From Hymenobacteraceae bacterium (lineage in GTDB: Bacteria > Bacteroidota > Bacteroidia > Cytophagales > Flexibacteraceae), in assembly GCA_947459175.1 (NCBI GenBank), contig CANHCT010000011.1, forward strand, positions 1-40,884: a stretch of DNA of 40,884 nt, read 5' to 3'. The notes under the pieces were generated by a model. The model searched no databases, was not told the origin of the DNA, and saw nothing but the letters and a program-made list of their open reading frames with translations. Positions 1-8,637 of the stretch are shown here, piece by piece (position 1 is the first letter of the stretch; each line of letters opens with the position of its first letter). The position numbers and the translations under genes are program-made.

Positions 1-392
1 ACTTTTGACTTGCCTTATCCACTTAAAACTGATTTCTAATTACTAACTACTTGAAAATGCCTCGTTCCGACTATTGACAGGCCTCCGGCCGCTTCGAAAG
101 GGTTTTTGGCAGAAATGCCTTTCTTCATGCGGTGGGTTGTGTGGCCGGAGGCCACCGAATAGTACAGCCGAGGCAGAGCCTCGCCCGAGCCGGGAGCTTT
201 TGATTTTTTACTTTTTACTTTTGACTTGCCTTATCTACTTAAAACTGATTTCTAATAACTGAATTCTTGAAAACCTTTTGATTTTTTACTTTTTACTTTT
301 GAATTGCCTTATCCACTTAAAACTGATTTCTAATAACTAACTACTTGAAAACCTTTTGATTTTTTACTTGTTACTTTTGACTTGTCTCCCTG
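1..392. repeat. 78-bp direct tandem repeat array, interrupted by an inverted-repeat insert
   Basis: A 78-base unit recurs at 197-274, 275-352 and, truncated, from 353 to about 384; an earlier copy runs off the left edge and ends near 58. Each unit begins CTTTTGATTTTTTAC and contains TTAAAACTGATTTCTAAT. The copies differ at only a few positions. Between the first and second copies lie about 138 unrelated bases (59-196), placed at the unit boundary. The last partial copy runs into the hydratase gene, so that gene's final codons and stop lie inside repeat sequence. The array continues outside the window, so the total copy number is unknown. The unit is too long and has no spacers, so it is not a CRISPR. 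Confidence 0.85.
59..196. repeat. GC-rich insert with inverted repeats inside the 78-bp array
   Basis: This segment is much richer in GC than the AT-rich repeats around it. It holds a perfect 11-base inverted repeat, GGCCTCCGGCC at 80-90 and GGCCGGAGGCC at 143-153. It also holds a compact hairpin CGAGGC-AGA-GCCTCG at 169-183. No convincing coding frame is present. It may be a small non-autonomous or REP-like element that entered the array, or the array may have expanded around it; both are inferences. There is no clear target-site duplication. Confidence 0.6.
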
Positions 393-1171
393 AATTCAGC
401 GCTGCGCTTCTCCCTGAATGCCTGTATGCCTTCCGAAAAATCTGCTGTTTTGCCGGCTTTTTCCTGATAGCTCGCTTCCTTCTCCAGCATTTTGTCCAGA
501 CTATGCCCGAATGAGCGGTTCAGCATCTGCTTGATCATGCCCAGGGTTTTCGTGGGGCCGGCAGCATAGCGTTCGGCCAATTCGTTTACTTTTCGGTGCA
601 GGATGTTTTCATGCTCTACCATCATATTGATCATGCCGATGTTGTGGGCATCCTTTGCCGAAAAGGTGTAACCCAGAGAACACAACTCAAAAGCCTTTGC
701 CCTTCCCACAAGCCGCGGAAGAAAATAAGAAGCACCGCAATCGGGCACCAGGCCGAGGTTCACAAACGAAAGGGCGAAACCCGCCGACTCGATGGCCACG
801 GTAATATCGCAGGCCAGCGCAAGAGAGAGTCCGGCACCGGCAGCCATCCCGTTGATTTTCCCGATTATCACCTTGGGACAATTGTGCATGCTCATTATCA
901 GAGGATTGTAGCGATCCTGCAGGACTGCCGCCAACGAAAGCCGCTCCGGCGATTCGTGTTCCCGAAGGTCCTGACCGGAACAAAAGGCCATGCCCTCGCC
1001 CGTAAGGATGATTACTTTTACAGCTTCGTTTTCCGAAAGCCGGTCAAAGGCATGCTTCAATTCCCCGGCCATTGCCGCATTGATGGCATTGCGCACCTGC
1101 GGACGGTTCAGGCAAATGGTGGCAATGGAACTTTTTATTTCTACTTGAATGGTTTCGTAGCTGCTGTGCAT
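371..1171 (-). CDS. enoyl-CoA hydratase/isomerase family protein (PaaG-like)
   Basis: A crotonase-fold protein of 266 residues from the ATG at 1171. Family members hydrate or isomerise acyl-CoA double bonds in the cytoplasm. The sequence shows the crotonase oxyanion-hole patterns, AFCSGQDLRE in the first third and NGMAAGAGLSLALACD in the middle, and the length fits. The GQDLRE and LPRLVGRAKAFEL patterns resemble the PaaG ring-epoxide isomerase branch, but no other phenylacetate genes are nearby, so the substrate is open. An in-frame TTG at 1204 could add 11 residues; the ATG is preferred because family members begin shortly before the YETIQVEI strand. The 3' end lies in the 78-bp repeat, so the C-terminal TSQK may be repeat-derived. 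Confidence 0.85.
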   Translation of the reverse strand: MHSSYETIQVEIKSSIATICLNRPQVRNAINAAMAGELKHAFDRLSENEAVKVIILTGEGMAFCSGQDLREHESPERLSLAAVLQDRYNPLIMSMHNCPKVIIGKINGMAAGAGLSLALACDITVAIESAGFALSFVNLGLVPDCGASYFLPRLVGRAKAFELCSLGYTFSAKDAHNIGMINMMVEHENILHRKVNELAERYAAGPTKTLGMIKQMLNRSFGHSLDKMLEKEASYQEKAGKTADFSEGIQAFREKRSAEFRETSQK

Positions 1172-1211
1172 ATTTTTGGCTGTTTTTCTTAGCCTTTTTT
1201 TCAAAGGGGTG

Positions 1212-1219
1212 CAAAAATA
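1212..1219 (-). promoter_or_regulatory. -7 box TATTTTTG of the hydratase gene
   Basis: On the minus strand TATTTTTG matches the Bacteroidota -7 consensus TAnnTTTG exactly. It lies about 40 bases before the ATG at 1171. A TTTGG about 23 bases upstream is a poor -33 candidate. Confidence 0.5.
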
Positions 1220-1257
1220 AGTTTTTCTTTTTAATTGAAAACCAAATCCTTACCTGT

Positions 1258-2211
1258 ATGACAAGTGCCGAACTGGCTTCTTCCCGCCTTGCACAAAACC
1301 TGAAAAAATGGGCGGCAGAGTATGGATTTTCGAACTGCCGGATTGCCAGAGCCGGCTTTTTGGAAGAAGAAGCCCCCCGGCTGGAAAAGTGGCTCAATGA
1401 AGAAAAACACGGCAAAATGGCCTACATGGCCAATCACTTCGGCAAAAGACTGGACCCAAGGCTGCTGGTAGAAGGCACAAAGTCAGTTATCACTTTGGTA
1501 TTCAATTACTTTCCCGAAAAGGACCAGCTCTCAAAAGGAGATTTCAGGATCTCAAGGTACGCTTACGGCGAAGACTACCACAAGGTATTGAAATCAAAGC
1601 TGAAATTGCTTTGGCATAAAATGGAGGAAGAAATCGGACAGGTGGAAGGCCGCATTTTTGTGGATTCCGCACCGGTGCTCGAAAAAGCCTGGGCAGCCCG
1701 GAACGGAACTGGATGGATGGGCAAAAACACCAACATCATCCATCCCAAAGCGGGTTCCTATTTTTTCCTTTGCGAAATGCTGGTAAACCTCGAACTGGAA
1801 GCCGATCCGCCCATGCCGGACCATTGCGGCAGCTGCACCCGCTGCATAGATGCCTGCCCTACCGATGCCCTTGCTACTCCCTATCAGATCGATGCATCCC
1901 GATGCATCTCCTATCTCACCATCGAACTGAAAGAGGCCATCCCCGACTCTTTCCGGGGAAAAATGGACAACTGGATTTTCGGATGCGACATCTGCCAGGA
2001 GGTTTGTCCGTGGAACCAAAAGTTTTCCCTTGCACACAAAGAAGATGCCTTTCAAATCCTGCCCGGGCTGGAAGATTTTTCTAAAAAAGAATGGCTGGAC
2101 CTGAGTGAGGAAGTTTTCGGGAAAGTTTTCGCCCGCTCGGCCATGAAACGAACCGGCTTTGCCGGCTTGAAAAGAAACATCGCCTTCATTCAAAACAACA
2201 ATAATCCTTGA
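1258..2211 (+). CDS. queG: epoxyqueuosine reductase QueG
   Basis: QueG carries out the last step of queuosine tRNA modification, reducing epoxyqueuosine to queuosine with a cobalamin cofactor and two [4Fe-4S] clusters. The 317-residue protein has the N-terminal cobalamin-binding domain with VDSAPVLEKAWAARNGTGWM (catalytic Asp near residue 136). Two ferredoxin-type cysteine sets follow: Cys190, 193, 196 and 200 (CGSCTRCIDACP) and Cys243, 246 and 250 (CDICQEVCPW), with Cys216 between them. Length and motif order are those of the family. It diverges from the hydratase gene, and its stop overlaps the TTG start of the next gene (TTGA), suggesting translational coupling. Confidence 0.95.
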   Translation: MTSAELASSRLAQNLKKWAAEYGFSNCRIARAGFLEEEAPRLEKWLNEEKHGKMAYMANHFGKRLDPRLLVEGTKSVITLVFNYFPEKDQLSKGDFRISRYAYGEDYHKVLKSKLKLLWHKMEEEIGQVEGRIFVDSAPVLEKAWAARNGTGWMGKNTNIIHPKAGSYFFLCEMLVNLELEADPPMPDHCGSCTRCIDACPTDALATPYQIDASRCISYLTIELKEAIPDSFRGKMDNWIFGCDICQEVCPWNQKFSLAHKEDAFQILPGLEDFSKKEWLDLSEEVFGKVFARSAMKRTGFAGLKRNIAFIQNNNNP

Positions 2212-3113
2212 AAATCGCCCTCCTCACGCAGCCCGGATTCCTGCGGCCTGTACCGGGCAATGCCTATGTGGAAAACATCCTGCTGGAAGACCGCATTCTC
2301 GCTGAATCCCTGAGTAAAGCGGGATTGGAGAGCATGCGCCTGAGCTGGGACCGGAAAGACACCGATTGGTCCGAGTTCGGGCTGGCCATTTTTCGCAGCA
2401 CATGGGATTATTACCACCGCTTTGCGGAATTTTCGGCCTGGCTTGCAGATACAGAAAAGAAGGTGCGCTTTTTAAATGAGCCGGAATTGGTGCGCTGGAA
2501 TTGGGATAAACTTTACCTCCGGGATTTGCAGTCATGGGGCCTGCCCATCCCTCCTACCCTTTTTATTCCGAAAAACTCAGACAAAAGCCTTGAGCAATGG
2601 ATTGAAAGTGTTGATTGGCAGGAATTTGTATTGAAACCTTCTGTAGGCGGTGGCGGCCGCCATACCTACCGTTTCGGAAGAGAAATACCGCATTCAGTAT
2701 CCGGAATTTTTTCACAACTCAATGAACAGGAGGCCTTTCTGCTGCAGGAATTTCAATCATCTGTTTTGCACAAAGGTGAAGTATCGCTCATGGTGATGGA
2801 TGGAAAATTTACCCACGCCATACAGAAAAAAGCCAGACCCGGCGACTTCAGGGTGCAGGACGATTTCGGAGGAACGGTGCATCCGTATGCTGCATCCCCG
2901 ATGGAAACAGAATTTGCAGAACAGGTCTTTTCTTCGTTGAAAATCAAGGCTTTGTATGGTCGTGTGGATGTCATTTGGGACACCAAAGGACAGGCCTGCA
3001 TTTCAGAACTGGAATTGATAGAACCCGAACTTTGGTTCAGAAACTACCCGCCCTCCGCCGATGTGCTGGCACACGCAATTGCCGCCCGGATGCAGAACGA
3101 AAAAATACCCTGA
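2208..3113 (+). CDS. ATP-grasp domain protein of unknown substrate
   Basis: A 301-residue protein with an ATP-grasp fold. The N-terminal part (MKIALLTQPGF) resembles the pre-ATP-grasp domain. FVLKPSVGGGGRHTYRF around residue 140-155 is the nucleotide-binding Lys and glycine loop, and ISELELIEPELWF near the C-terminus carries the metal-binding acidic residues. The overall form is like the group often annotated as DcsG-like or RimK-related ligases, which join a carboxylate to an amine using ATP. The substrate cannot be read from sequence. The start is a TTG inside the queG stop (TTGA); no ATG fits the conserved N-terminus. The overlap implies co-translation with queG, although a functional link to queuosine is not established. 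Confidence 0.8.
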   Translation: MKIALLTQPGFLRPVPGNAYVENILLEDRILAESLSKAGLESMRLSWDRKDTDWSEFGLAIFRSTWDYYHRFAEFSAWLADTEKKVRFLNEPELVRWNWDKLYLRDLQSWGLPIPPTLFIPKNSDKSLEQWIESVDWQEFVLKPSVGGGGRHTYRFGREIPHSVSGIFSQLNEQEAFLLQEFQSSVLHKGEVSLMVMDGKFTHAIQKKARPGDFRVQDDFGGTVHPYAASPMETEFAEQVFSSLKIKALYGRVDVIWDTKGQACISELELIEPELWFRNYPPSADVLAHAIAARMQNEKIP

Positions 3114-3153
3114 CCGGAATCCTGAATACTGCCGGGGACAATCTCCACCAATT

Positions 3154-3309
3154 TCAGGCTTGTGCTGCCTCGATCCGCCGGCTCCGGCATTTGTCAGAAC
3201 AGTACTTTACCTCATCCCAGTTTCTTTCCCATTTCTTTCGCCAGGCAAAGGGACGCCCGCACACGGGACAAATTTTTTGCGGGAGATCCTGTTTTTTAAC
3301 GGATTTCAT
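3154..3309 (-). CDS. DUF2256 family small zinc-ribbon-like protein
   Basis: A 51-codon ORF, easily missed because of its size, fills most of an apparent gap. It starts ATG AAA TCC GTT at 3309 and ends TGA at 3156-3154. The protein contains [20 protein letters not shown] followed by [11 protein letters not shown], giving two Cys pairs (CPVC and CSDKC). This matches the DUF2256 pattern (Cys-Pro-x-Cys, WRKKW, YCSxxCR) as I remember it. The function is unknown; a zinc-binding role is inferred from the four cysteines. It lies downstream of the pfkB-type gene on the same strand, but a strong hairpin separates them, so it may have its own promoter. Confidence 0.85.
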   Translation of the reverse strand: MKSVKKQDLPQKICPVCGRPFAWRKKWERNWDEVKYCSDKCRSRRIEAAQA

Positions 3310-3347
3310 TCTTCAGAACAATCAGCCCTTTTTACGGATGGGTATAA

Positions 3348-3386
3348 AAAACAAAACACAGACCATTCCGGCCAGTGTTTTGTTTT
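3348..3386 (-). terminator. Hairpin terminator after the PfkB kinase gene
   Basis: AAAACAAAACAC (3348-3359) pairs perfectly with GTGTTTTGTTTT (3375-3386), enclosing a 15-base loop. Read on the minus strand the stem is followed by further T residues, as expected for intrinsic termination 44 bases after the kinase stop. Confidence 0.65.
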
Positions 3387-3429
3387 GGCTTACAGTAAAA
3401 TTGGAAATTACGCTCTGTAAATCAATATT

Positions 3430-4353
3430 TTACACCAAAGAAATCTCAAACTGCACCAGGTTCACAAAGTCCTGCACCCGGTTTTCCAGCTCGTCATCAG
3501 ACAAATTGACTATGCGCTCCACTCCGAATTTCTCTACACAGAAACTGGCCATGGCCGAGCCGTAAATGATGGCATTTTTCATGGCAGCAAATCCGGTTTC
3601 TCCTTTGCTGGCCATGTAGCCGATGAAACCTCCGGCAAAAGTATCGCCCGCACCGGTGGGGTCGAAAACTTCCTCCAGCGGAAGGGCAGGGGCAAAAAAG
3701 GCCTCGTGCCGGTTGAACAACAGAGCACCATGTTCACCTTTTTTGATGATAACGGCTTTGGGGCCCATGTTCAGAATCTTGTAGGCTGCCCGCTTCAAAG
3801 AATATTCCTTGGTAAGCTGCCGGGCCTCCTCGTCATTGAGGCACAGCACATCCACCATGGAAATGGTCTCCAGCAATTCAGGAAGGGCGATTTCCATCCA
3901 GAAATTCATGGTGTCCATTACAATAAGTTCCGGCCTTTTACGCAGCCTTTGGATCACTGTTTTTTGTACCGATGGCGCCAGATTGCCCAGCATCAGGTAC
4001 TTGCAGTCCTGATAGTTTTCGGGAATGACAGGATCAAAATCCCCCAGTACATTCAGTTCGGTCACCAGGGTATCCCGGCTGTTCATATCGTTGTGATACT
4101 TGCCCGACCAGAAAAAAGATTTTTCATTTTCCCGGATCTGCAATCCTTCTGTATCTACACCGCGCTTTTGCAGCATGGCGATATCAGCTTTGGGGAAATC
4201 GCCGCCAACCACGGCCACGAGATTTACCTTACCGGTAAAATAAGAAGACGACAAAGTGATGTAAGTGGCAGCGCCGCCAATGATTTTGTCTGTTTTTCCA
4301 AAAGGAGTTTCGATGGCATCAAAGGCCACCGATCCCACGACCAAAAGACTCAT
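3430..4353 (-). CDS. PfkB-family carbohydrate/nucleoside kinase
   Basis: A 307-residue member of the ribokinase/PfkB superfamily, which transfers phosphate from ATP to a sugar or nucleoside hydroxyl. The N-terminus has the GG motif (KIIGGAATYITLSS, residues 23-37). DPTGAGDTFAGG at 231-242 is the second PfkB signature with the catalytic base Asp237 and the anion hole GAGD. LIVMDTMNFW and VLCLNDEEARQL match the middle of the fold. The substrate is not determinable; adenosine, ribose or a nucleoside analogue are all possible. It begins 10 bases after the stop of the aminotransferase gene on the same strand and is probably co-transcribed with it. Confidence 0.85.
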   Translation of the reverse strand: MSLLVVGSVAFDAIETPFGKTDKIIGGAATYITLSSSYFTGKVNLVAVVGGDFPKADIAMLQKRGVDTEGLQIRENEKSFFWSGKYHNDMNSRDTLVTELNVLGDFDPVIPENYQDCKYLMLGNLAPSVQKTVIQRLRKRPELIVMDTMNFWMEIALPELLETISMVDVLCLNDEEARQLTKEYSLKRAAYKILNMGPKAVIIKKGEHGALLFNRHEAFFAPALPLEEVFDPTGAGDTFAGGFIGYMASKGETGFAAMKNAIIYGSAMASFCVEKFGVERIVNLSDDELENRVQDFVNLVQFEISLV

Positions 4354-4363
4354 TATAAGAAAT

Positions 4364-5617
4364 TTATGAAACGGTTAAAATACTCTTTTCGATGATGTGA
4401 CAGCATTCCAGCATTTGCGCTTCCGTAATGACAAGCGGAGGAGCAAAGCGGATGGTATGCGTTCGGGTGGGCTTGGCCAGCAGGCCGTTTTTCTTCATTT
4501 CCATACAAACCTCCCAGGCGGTGGTGTTGCCGGTGGGATGAATGTCGATGGCATTGAGCAGGCCTTTCCCCCTGATTTCGCCTACAATGCCGGTCCGGGT
4601 TCTGATTTCCTCCATTTTGGAACGGAATATTTTACCCATCCGGTGGGCATTGTCGGCCAGATTTTCTTCAATCAGCACTTGCAGCGAAGCAATACCCACC
4701 GCACAGGCAAGGGGATTTCCTCCGAAAGTGGAGCCGTGCTCGCCGGGTTGAATGGTCAGCATAATGTCGTCGTCGGCCAGCACTGCCGATACGGGCATGG
4801 TTCCGCCGCTCAGGGCTTTACCCAAAATAAGGACATCCGGACGAACCATTTCATGCTCGCAGGCCAGCATTTTGCCGGTGCGGCACATACCGGTCTGCAC
4901 CTCATCTGCCAAAAGCAGAACCTGATGCCGGTCGCAAAGATTTTTTGCCGCAGCCAGATAGCCATGATCGGGAATGATGACACCGGCCTCCCCCTGAATG
5001 GGCTCTACCCAAAAAGCACAAACGGTCGGGTCCTGCAGGGCCTCAGCCAGCGCTTCGGTATCGTTGTAGGGAATAATCACAAACCCGGGCAGAAAGGGAC
5101 CAAAACCACGGGTACTGTCCCCTTCTGTCGAGGCTGATATGATACCCAAGGTTCTGCCATGAAAATTACTGCTTACTGCAATAATTTTGGCCTGATTTTC
5201 GGGAATTCCCTTCACCTTGTAGCCCCACTTCCTCGCCAGCTTCAGGGCGGTTTCGTTGGCTTCGGCACCCGAATTCATGGTCAGAACTTTATCGTAGCCC
5301 AGCAATTCGCAGATAAATTTTTCAAACTGTCCAAGGCGGTTGTTGTAAAACGCTCTGGAGGTAAGGGTTAGTTTTCCCGCCTGTTCTACCAGAGCTGCAA
5401 TAATTCTGGGGTGGCAATGACCCTGGTTTACAGCACTGTACGCAGACAGAAAATCAAAATAGCGTTTTCCCTCGATATCAAACAGTTCTATGCCCTGTCC
5501 TTTTTCCAGTACTACCGGCAGAGGATGGTAATTGTGTGCGCCAAACCGGTCTTCCCATTCCATAGCCTGAAAGCTGGAATTGGGTTTGCGGCTGGTCAGA
5601 TCGGCTTGGTGAATCAT
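4364..5617 (-). CDS. rocD: ornithine--oxo-acid aminotransferase
   Basis: A class-III PLP aminotransferase of 417 residues converting ornithine and 2-oxoglutarate to glutamate semialdehyde and glutamate, linking arginine and proline metabolism. Diagnostic segments are [17 protein letters not shown] near the N-terminus, [47 protein letters not shown], and the PLP lysine in [16 protein letters not shown]. These fit the RocD/OAT group better than acetylornithine aminotransferase. An upstream GTG/TTG-type start at 5641 is unlikely because the -7 box at 5639-5646 would overlap it; the ATG at 5617 is chosen. It is followed at 10 bases by the PfkB kinase. Confidence 0.9.
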   Translation of the reverse strand: MIHQADLTSRKPNSSFQAMEWEDRFGAHNYHPLPVVLEKGQGIELFDIEGKRYFDFLSAYSAVNQGHCHPRIIAALVEQAGKLTLTSRAFYNNRLGQFEKFICELLGYDKVLTMNSGAEANETALKLARKWGYKVKGIPENQAKIIAVSSNFHGRTLGIISASTEGDSTRGFGPFLPGFVIIPYNDTEALAEALQDPTVCAFWVEPIQGEAGVIIPDHGYLAAAKNLCDRHQVLLLADEVQTGMCRTGKMLACEHEMVRPDVLILGKALSGGTMPVSAVLADDDIMLTIQPGEHGSTFGGNPLACAVGIASLQVLIEENLADNAHRMGKIFRSKMEEIRTRTGIVGEIRGKGLLNAIDIHPTGNTTAWEVCMEMKKNGLLAKPTRTHTIRFAPPLVITEAQMLECCHIIEKSILTVS

Positions 5618-5638
5618 GAATAACAGGCAATCGGGCCA

Positions 5639-5646
5639 CAAAACTA
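5639..5646 (-). promoter_or_regulatory. -7 box TAGTTTTG of rocD
   Basis: On the minus strand TAGTTTTG fits TAnnTTTG exactly and would place transcription start about 16 bases before the ATG at 5617. This supports the 5617 start. No convincing TTTG -33 element is seen. Confidence 0.5.
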
Positions 5647-5705
5647 AAACAATAATTCCGGCCTTTGGTTATGACTTTACTTTTTATGTCTGCTTTCCCA
5701 CTTTT

Positions 5706-5900
5706 ATGAACAACGCTTTTCCAAAAAAGAAAAGGGCATTTGTCACCACCGCAGAAAGAAAACATCCCCGCCTCGATGATGGAGATTATTATTACAGCGA
5801 TCAGGGTGTAATCGTTTTTACTACCGCCTACCACCTAAAGCGGGGGTATTGCTGCAAAAGTGCATGCAGGCATTGCCCCTATGATTTCAAAAAAAGTTGA
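5706..5900 (+). CDS. DUF5522 family small cysteine-rich protein
   Basis: A 64-residue protein beginning at the ATG at 5706 (MNNAFPKKKRAFVTTAERKH). The C-terminal half carries GDYYYSDQGVIVFTTAYHLK followed by RGYCCKSACRHCPYDFKKS, with the cysteine pattern CCxxxCxxCPY typical of DUF5522 and related small proteins. The function is unknown; metal binding is a reasonable inference from the cysteine spacing. An in-frame upstream start at 5616 would overlap the divergent rocD promoter and add 30 poorly conserved residues, so it is rejected. It lies 59 bases before the L28 gene, which has its own promoter. Confidence 0.8.
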   Translation: MNNAFPKKKRAFVTTAERKHPRLDDGDYYYSDQGVIVFTTAYHLKRGYCCKSACRHCPYDFKKS

Positions 5901-5907
5901 ACCTTTT

Positions 5908-5937
5908 TTTGACTGATAAAAAAAACTGCTACTTTTG
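5908..5937 (+). promoter_or_regulatory. Promoter of rpmB (TTTG-N18-TACTTTTG)
   Basis: TTTG at 5908-5911 and TACTTTTG at 5930-5937 are separated by 18 bases, matching the Bacteroidota -33/-7 arrangement. Transcription would begin near 5942, giving a leader of about 18 bases before the ATG at 5960. Confidence 0.7.
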
Positions 5938-5959
5938 CGGCCCGATTTAAATATCAGAC

Positions 5960-6196
5960 ATGGCGAAGGTTTGTCAATTAACAGGAAAAAAAACAGTGGT
6001 TGGAAACAATGTTTCCCATGCCAACAACAAGACCAAAAGGAAATTCTATCCCAATCTTCAGAACAAGCGTCTGTTTCTTGAGGAAGAAGGCATTTGGGTC
6101 AATATGAAAGTATCTACCCATGCCCTCCGGATCATCAACAAACTCGGACTCAGCCAGGCCCTGAAGAAAAAGGGACTGGAGATTGTAAGACTTTAA
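5960..6196 (+). CDS. rpmB: 50S ribosomal protein L28
   Basis: A 78-residue basic protein, the normal length for bL28. It begins [20 protein letters not shown] and contains [18 protein letters not shown], the family signature, ending in the typical [12 protein letters not shown]-like tail. It is a component of the large ribosomal subunit. It is flanked by its own promoter and a strong intrinsic terminator, so it appears monocistronic; L33, often its neighbour, is not adjacent here. Confidence 0.97.
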   Translation: MAKVCQLTGKKTVVGNNVSHANNKTKRKFYPNLQNKRLFLEEEGIWVNMKVSTHALRIINKLGLSQALKKKGLEIVRL

Positions 6197-6218
6197 TTGT
6201 TCGTTTTACGGAATTTGT

Positions 6219-6245
6219 ATCCCGCTTTCAGCGGGATTTTTTTTT
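6219..6245 (+). terminator. Intrinsic terminator after rpmB
   Basis: ATCCCGCT (6219-6226), a three-base loop and AGCGGGAT (6230-6237) form a perfect 8-bp stem followed by a run of eight or more T. Confidence 0.9.
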
Positions 6246-6330
6246 GCCCGTACTTAAGGCCTTTAGAAAAAATTCTCCGGTTAATTTCTCCAAATCAAAC
6301 AATAAGGGCTTTGCAAATACCGGGAAAACA

Positions 6331-8565
6331 TTAATCCTCTTCCGCCAAAAACCGGCTCAATCCATTCTCATACAAGTCCTTCCCTTCTTTCAATTCCATC
6401 CATACCTTACCATCCAGCTTCAGCTCCTGGCCTGCGTTTACCTCGCCCAGCTCCAGAAAATCCACATGCTTTTCAAAGGCCAGTGCCTGAATGCGTTCTC
6501 CCTGCTCCGGTGCATAAGTTATCAAAACGCGGCTTTGGCCCTCGCCAAACCAAAATGCATCTTTTCGGATGCCCGGCCTGGATTCAACCTCAAAACCCAA
6601 ATTTCCCTGCAAGGCCGATTCGGCCAAAGCCAGCCAAAGCCCGCCGTCGCTTAGGTCATGGCAGGAGGCCGGGAGTCCCTGCTTGATGATTTTTTTTACC
6701 AACTTTTGGGTATTCACCTCCTTTTCCATATCAAAATAAGGAGCGGGCGAAGCCTTCACCTTATGCCAGGAATAGAGGTATTCGGAGCTGGCAATATCCT
6801 CATTTACAGGCCCAAGGAGGGCTATTTTATGTCCCGGCTCTTTAAAAGCAATGGTTGTTTGCTTGTGCAAACCTTCCATCAAGCCCAGCATACCAATGGT
6901 AGGCGTGGGAAATACCGGCCCGTCGTATCCCGATTGGTTGTAAAAACTCACATTACCGCCCGTCACCGGAGTATGGAAAGCCTCGCAGGCTTTTTTCATG
7001 CCCTTGATGCTGTGTACAAACTGCCAGTACACCTCCGGATTGTAGGGATTGCCAAAATTGAGGCAATTGGTAATGGCCACCGGCTCGCCTCCCGAACACA
7101 CAATATTCCGGGCTGCCTCAGCTACGGCAATGGCGCAGCCCTCCTCCGGATCAGCGTACACATATCGGGAATTGCAATCCACCGTAAGCACAATAGCCGT
7201 ATCCCGGGCTTGCTTCACCAACACCACCGCAGCGTCCGAAGGCCTGCCTGACGAGGCATTGGCTGTACCCACCATGCTGTCGTACTGCCTGCTCACCCAT
7301 TTTTTCGAAGCCAGATTCGGATGTTGAAGCAAAAATTTTCCCACCTCAGCCAAAGCATCTGGTTGAGGAATGGCATCAGTTTTAAACTTCTTGTTTTCCG
7401 CAAAATAAGCCGGCTCCTTCCATTCCCGGTGGTAAACCGGAGCCCCGCCGCCCAAAACCAAATCTTCAGCCGGCACATCTGCCACCAGTTCGCCCTTCAT
7501 GTAAAAATGCAGGCGCCTGGTATCCGTAACCACCCCGATTTCAGCACATTGCAAATCCCATTTGTCAAAAACCGACAAAATTTCCTCCTCCCTGCCCTTC
7601 TGCACCACAATAAGCATGCGCTCCTGACTTTCAGAAAGCAATATTTCAAAAGGCTGCATGTTCGCTTGCCGGGTAGGCACCTTATCCAGCCAAATGTCCA
7701 TGCCATGTTCGCCTTTGGCACTCATTTCGGAGGTGGAGCAAATAATGCCCGCCGCCCCCATATCCTGGATGCCGATGACCGAGCCCGAGGCAATCACCTC
7801 CAGAGTAGCCTCCAGCAATAATTTTTCTGCAAAAGGGTCGCCCACCTGAACGGCAGGCAGTTTTTCATTCGATTTTTCGGAAATATCTTCCGAGGCAAAA
7901 GTGGCTCCGTGAATGCCGTCTTTGCCCGTTCCTGAGCCTACAATATATACCGGATTGCCAACGCCGTACGAAATCGCTTTGGCCGTTTTCGAAGTTTCCA
8001 CAACCCCCGCCGAAAAAGCATTCACCAGGGGATTGGTATTGTAGCAATCATCAAAAAAAACCTCCCCACCCACCGTCGGGATCCCGAAAGCATTGCCGTA
8101 GTCACCGATGCCCTTTACCACACCCTTCATCAGAAACCGATTCCGGTCTTTATCCGGATAGCCAAAGCGAAGGGAATTCAATTGTGCAATCGGCCTGGCT
8201 CCCATGGTAAAAATATCCCGGTTTATTCCGCCGACCCCGGTTGCTGCGCCCTGGTAGGGCTCCAGCGCCGAAGGGTGGTTGTGGCTTTCGATTTTAAACG
8301 CAACCGCCAGGCCCTGCCCGATGTCCACCAGACCCGCATTTTCCTCGCCGGCCTTGGCCAGCATCCGCTCCGAATCCCGAGGCAGCGTTTTCAGCCAGAC
8401 AATGCTGTTTTTGTAGGAACAATGCTCCGACCACATCACCGAAAAGATGGAAAGCTCTGTAAAATTGGGCTTGCGGCCCAGAATCTCACAAATGCGGTCG
8501 TATTCTTCTTCAAGAAGGCCAAGTTTTTTGGCTGTTTCCGCGGTTGGAAGGGTCTGAGTTGTCAT
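6331..8565 (-). CDS. purL: phosphoribosylformylglycinamidine synthase subunit PurL
   Basis: A 744-residue small-type PurL, the ATP-dependent synthetase of purine biosynthesis that turns FGAR into FGAM using ammonia from PurQ. Landmarks are [15 protein letters not shown] near the N-terminus, [20 protein letters not shown] (nucleotide and FGAR site), [14 protein letters not shown], and the second half-repeat with GMLGLMEG and [10 protein letters not shown]. Length and the lack of a glutaminase domain mean it needs separate PurS and PurQ, which are not in the window. It has its own -7 box and an interspersed repeat upstream. Confidence 0.96.
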   Translation of the reverse strand: MTTQTLPTAETAKKLGLLEEEYDRICEILGRKPNFTELSIFSVMWSEHCSYKNSIVWLKTLPRDSERMLAKAGEENAGLVDIGQGLAVAFKIESHNHPSALEPYQGAATGVGGINRDIFTMGARPIAQLNSLRFGYPDKDRNRFLMKGVVKGIGDYGNAFGIPTVGGEVFFDDCYNTNPLVNAFSAGVVETSKTAKAISYGVGNPVYIVGSGTGKDGIHGATFASEDISEKSNEKLPAVQVGDPFAEKLLLEATLEVIASGSVIGIQDMGAAGIICSTSEMSAKGEHGMDIWLDKVPTRQANMQPFEILLSESQERMLIVVQKGREEEILSVFDKWDLQCAEIGVVTDTRRLHFYMKGELVADVPAEDLVLGGGAPVYHREWKEPAYFAENKKFKTDAIPQPDALAEVGKFLLQHPNLASKKWVSRQYDSMVGTANASSGRPSDAAVVLVKQARDTAIVLTVDCNSRYVYADPEEGCAIAVAEAARNIVCSGGEPVAITNCLNFGNPYNPEVYWQFVHSIKGMKKACEAFHTPVTGGNVSFYNQSGYDGPVFPTPTIGMLGLMEGLHKQTTIAFKEPGHKIALLGPVNEDIASSEYLYSWHKVKASPAPYFDMEKEVNTQKLVKKIIKQGLPASCHDLSDGGLWLALAESALQGNLGFEVESRPGIRKDAFWFGEGQSRVLITYAPEQGERIQALAFEKHVDFLELGEVNAGQELKLDGKVWMELKEGKDLYENGLSRFLAEED

Positions 8566-8588
8566 TTTAAAAGCAGATTAAAGAGCTG

Positions 8589-8596
8589 CGAAACTA
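8589..8596 (-). promoter_or_regulatory. Candidate -7 box TAGTTTCG of purL
   Basis: On the minus strand TAGTTTCG matches TAnnTTTG except for C at the seventh position. It would give a leader of about 20 bases to the ATG at 8565. TTGG is present about 21 bases upstream. The same C variant precedes dapD, clpC and the S9 peptidase. Confidence 0.4.
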
Positions 8597-8637
8597 GAAA
8601 ACATCCCGCTCAACGGACCAATAATTTCATATTTTTT

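Noticed and set aside
74-262. 62-codon plus-strand frame across the left-edge repeats
   Set aside because: It spans the inverted-repeat insert and two unrelated repeat parts, and has no protein features; the composition reflects the repeats.
197-392. CRISPR array
   Set aside because: The 78-base units are directly abutting with no unique spacers and are too long for CRISPR repeats; no cas genes are nearby.
596-1192. Long plus-strand frame opposite the hydratase gene
   Set aside because: It is a shadow of the well-supported minus-strand hydratase and shows no family features.
4364-5617. Acetylornithine aminotransferase (argD)
   Set aside because: The N-terminal [17 protein letters not shown] and the overall length fit ornithine--oxo-acid aminotransferase; no arginine biosynthesis genes are adjacent.
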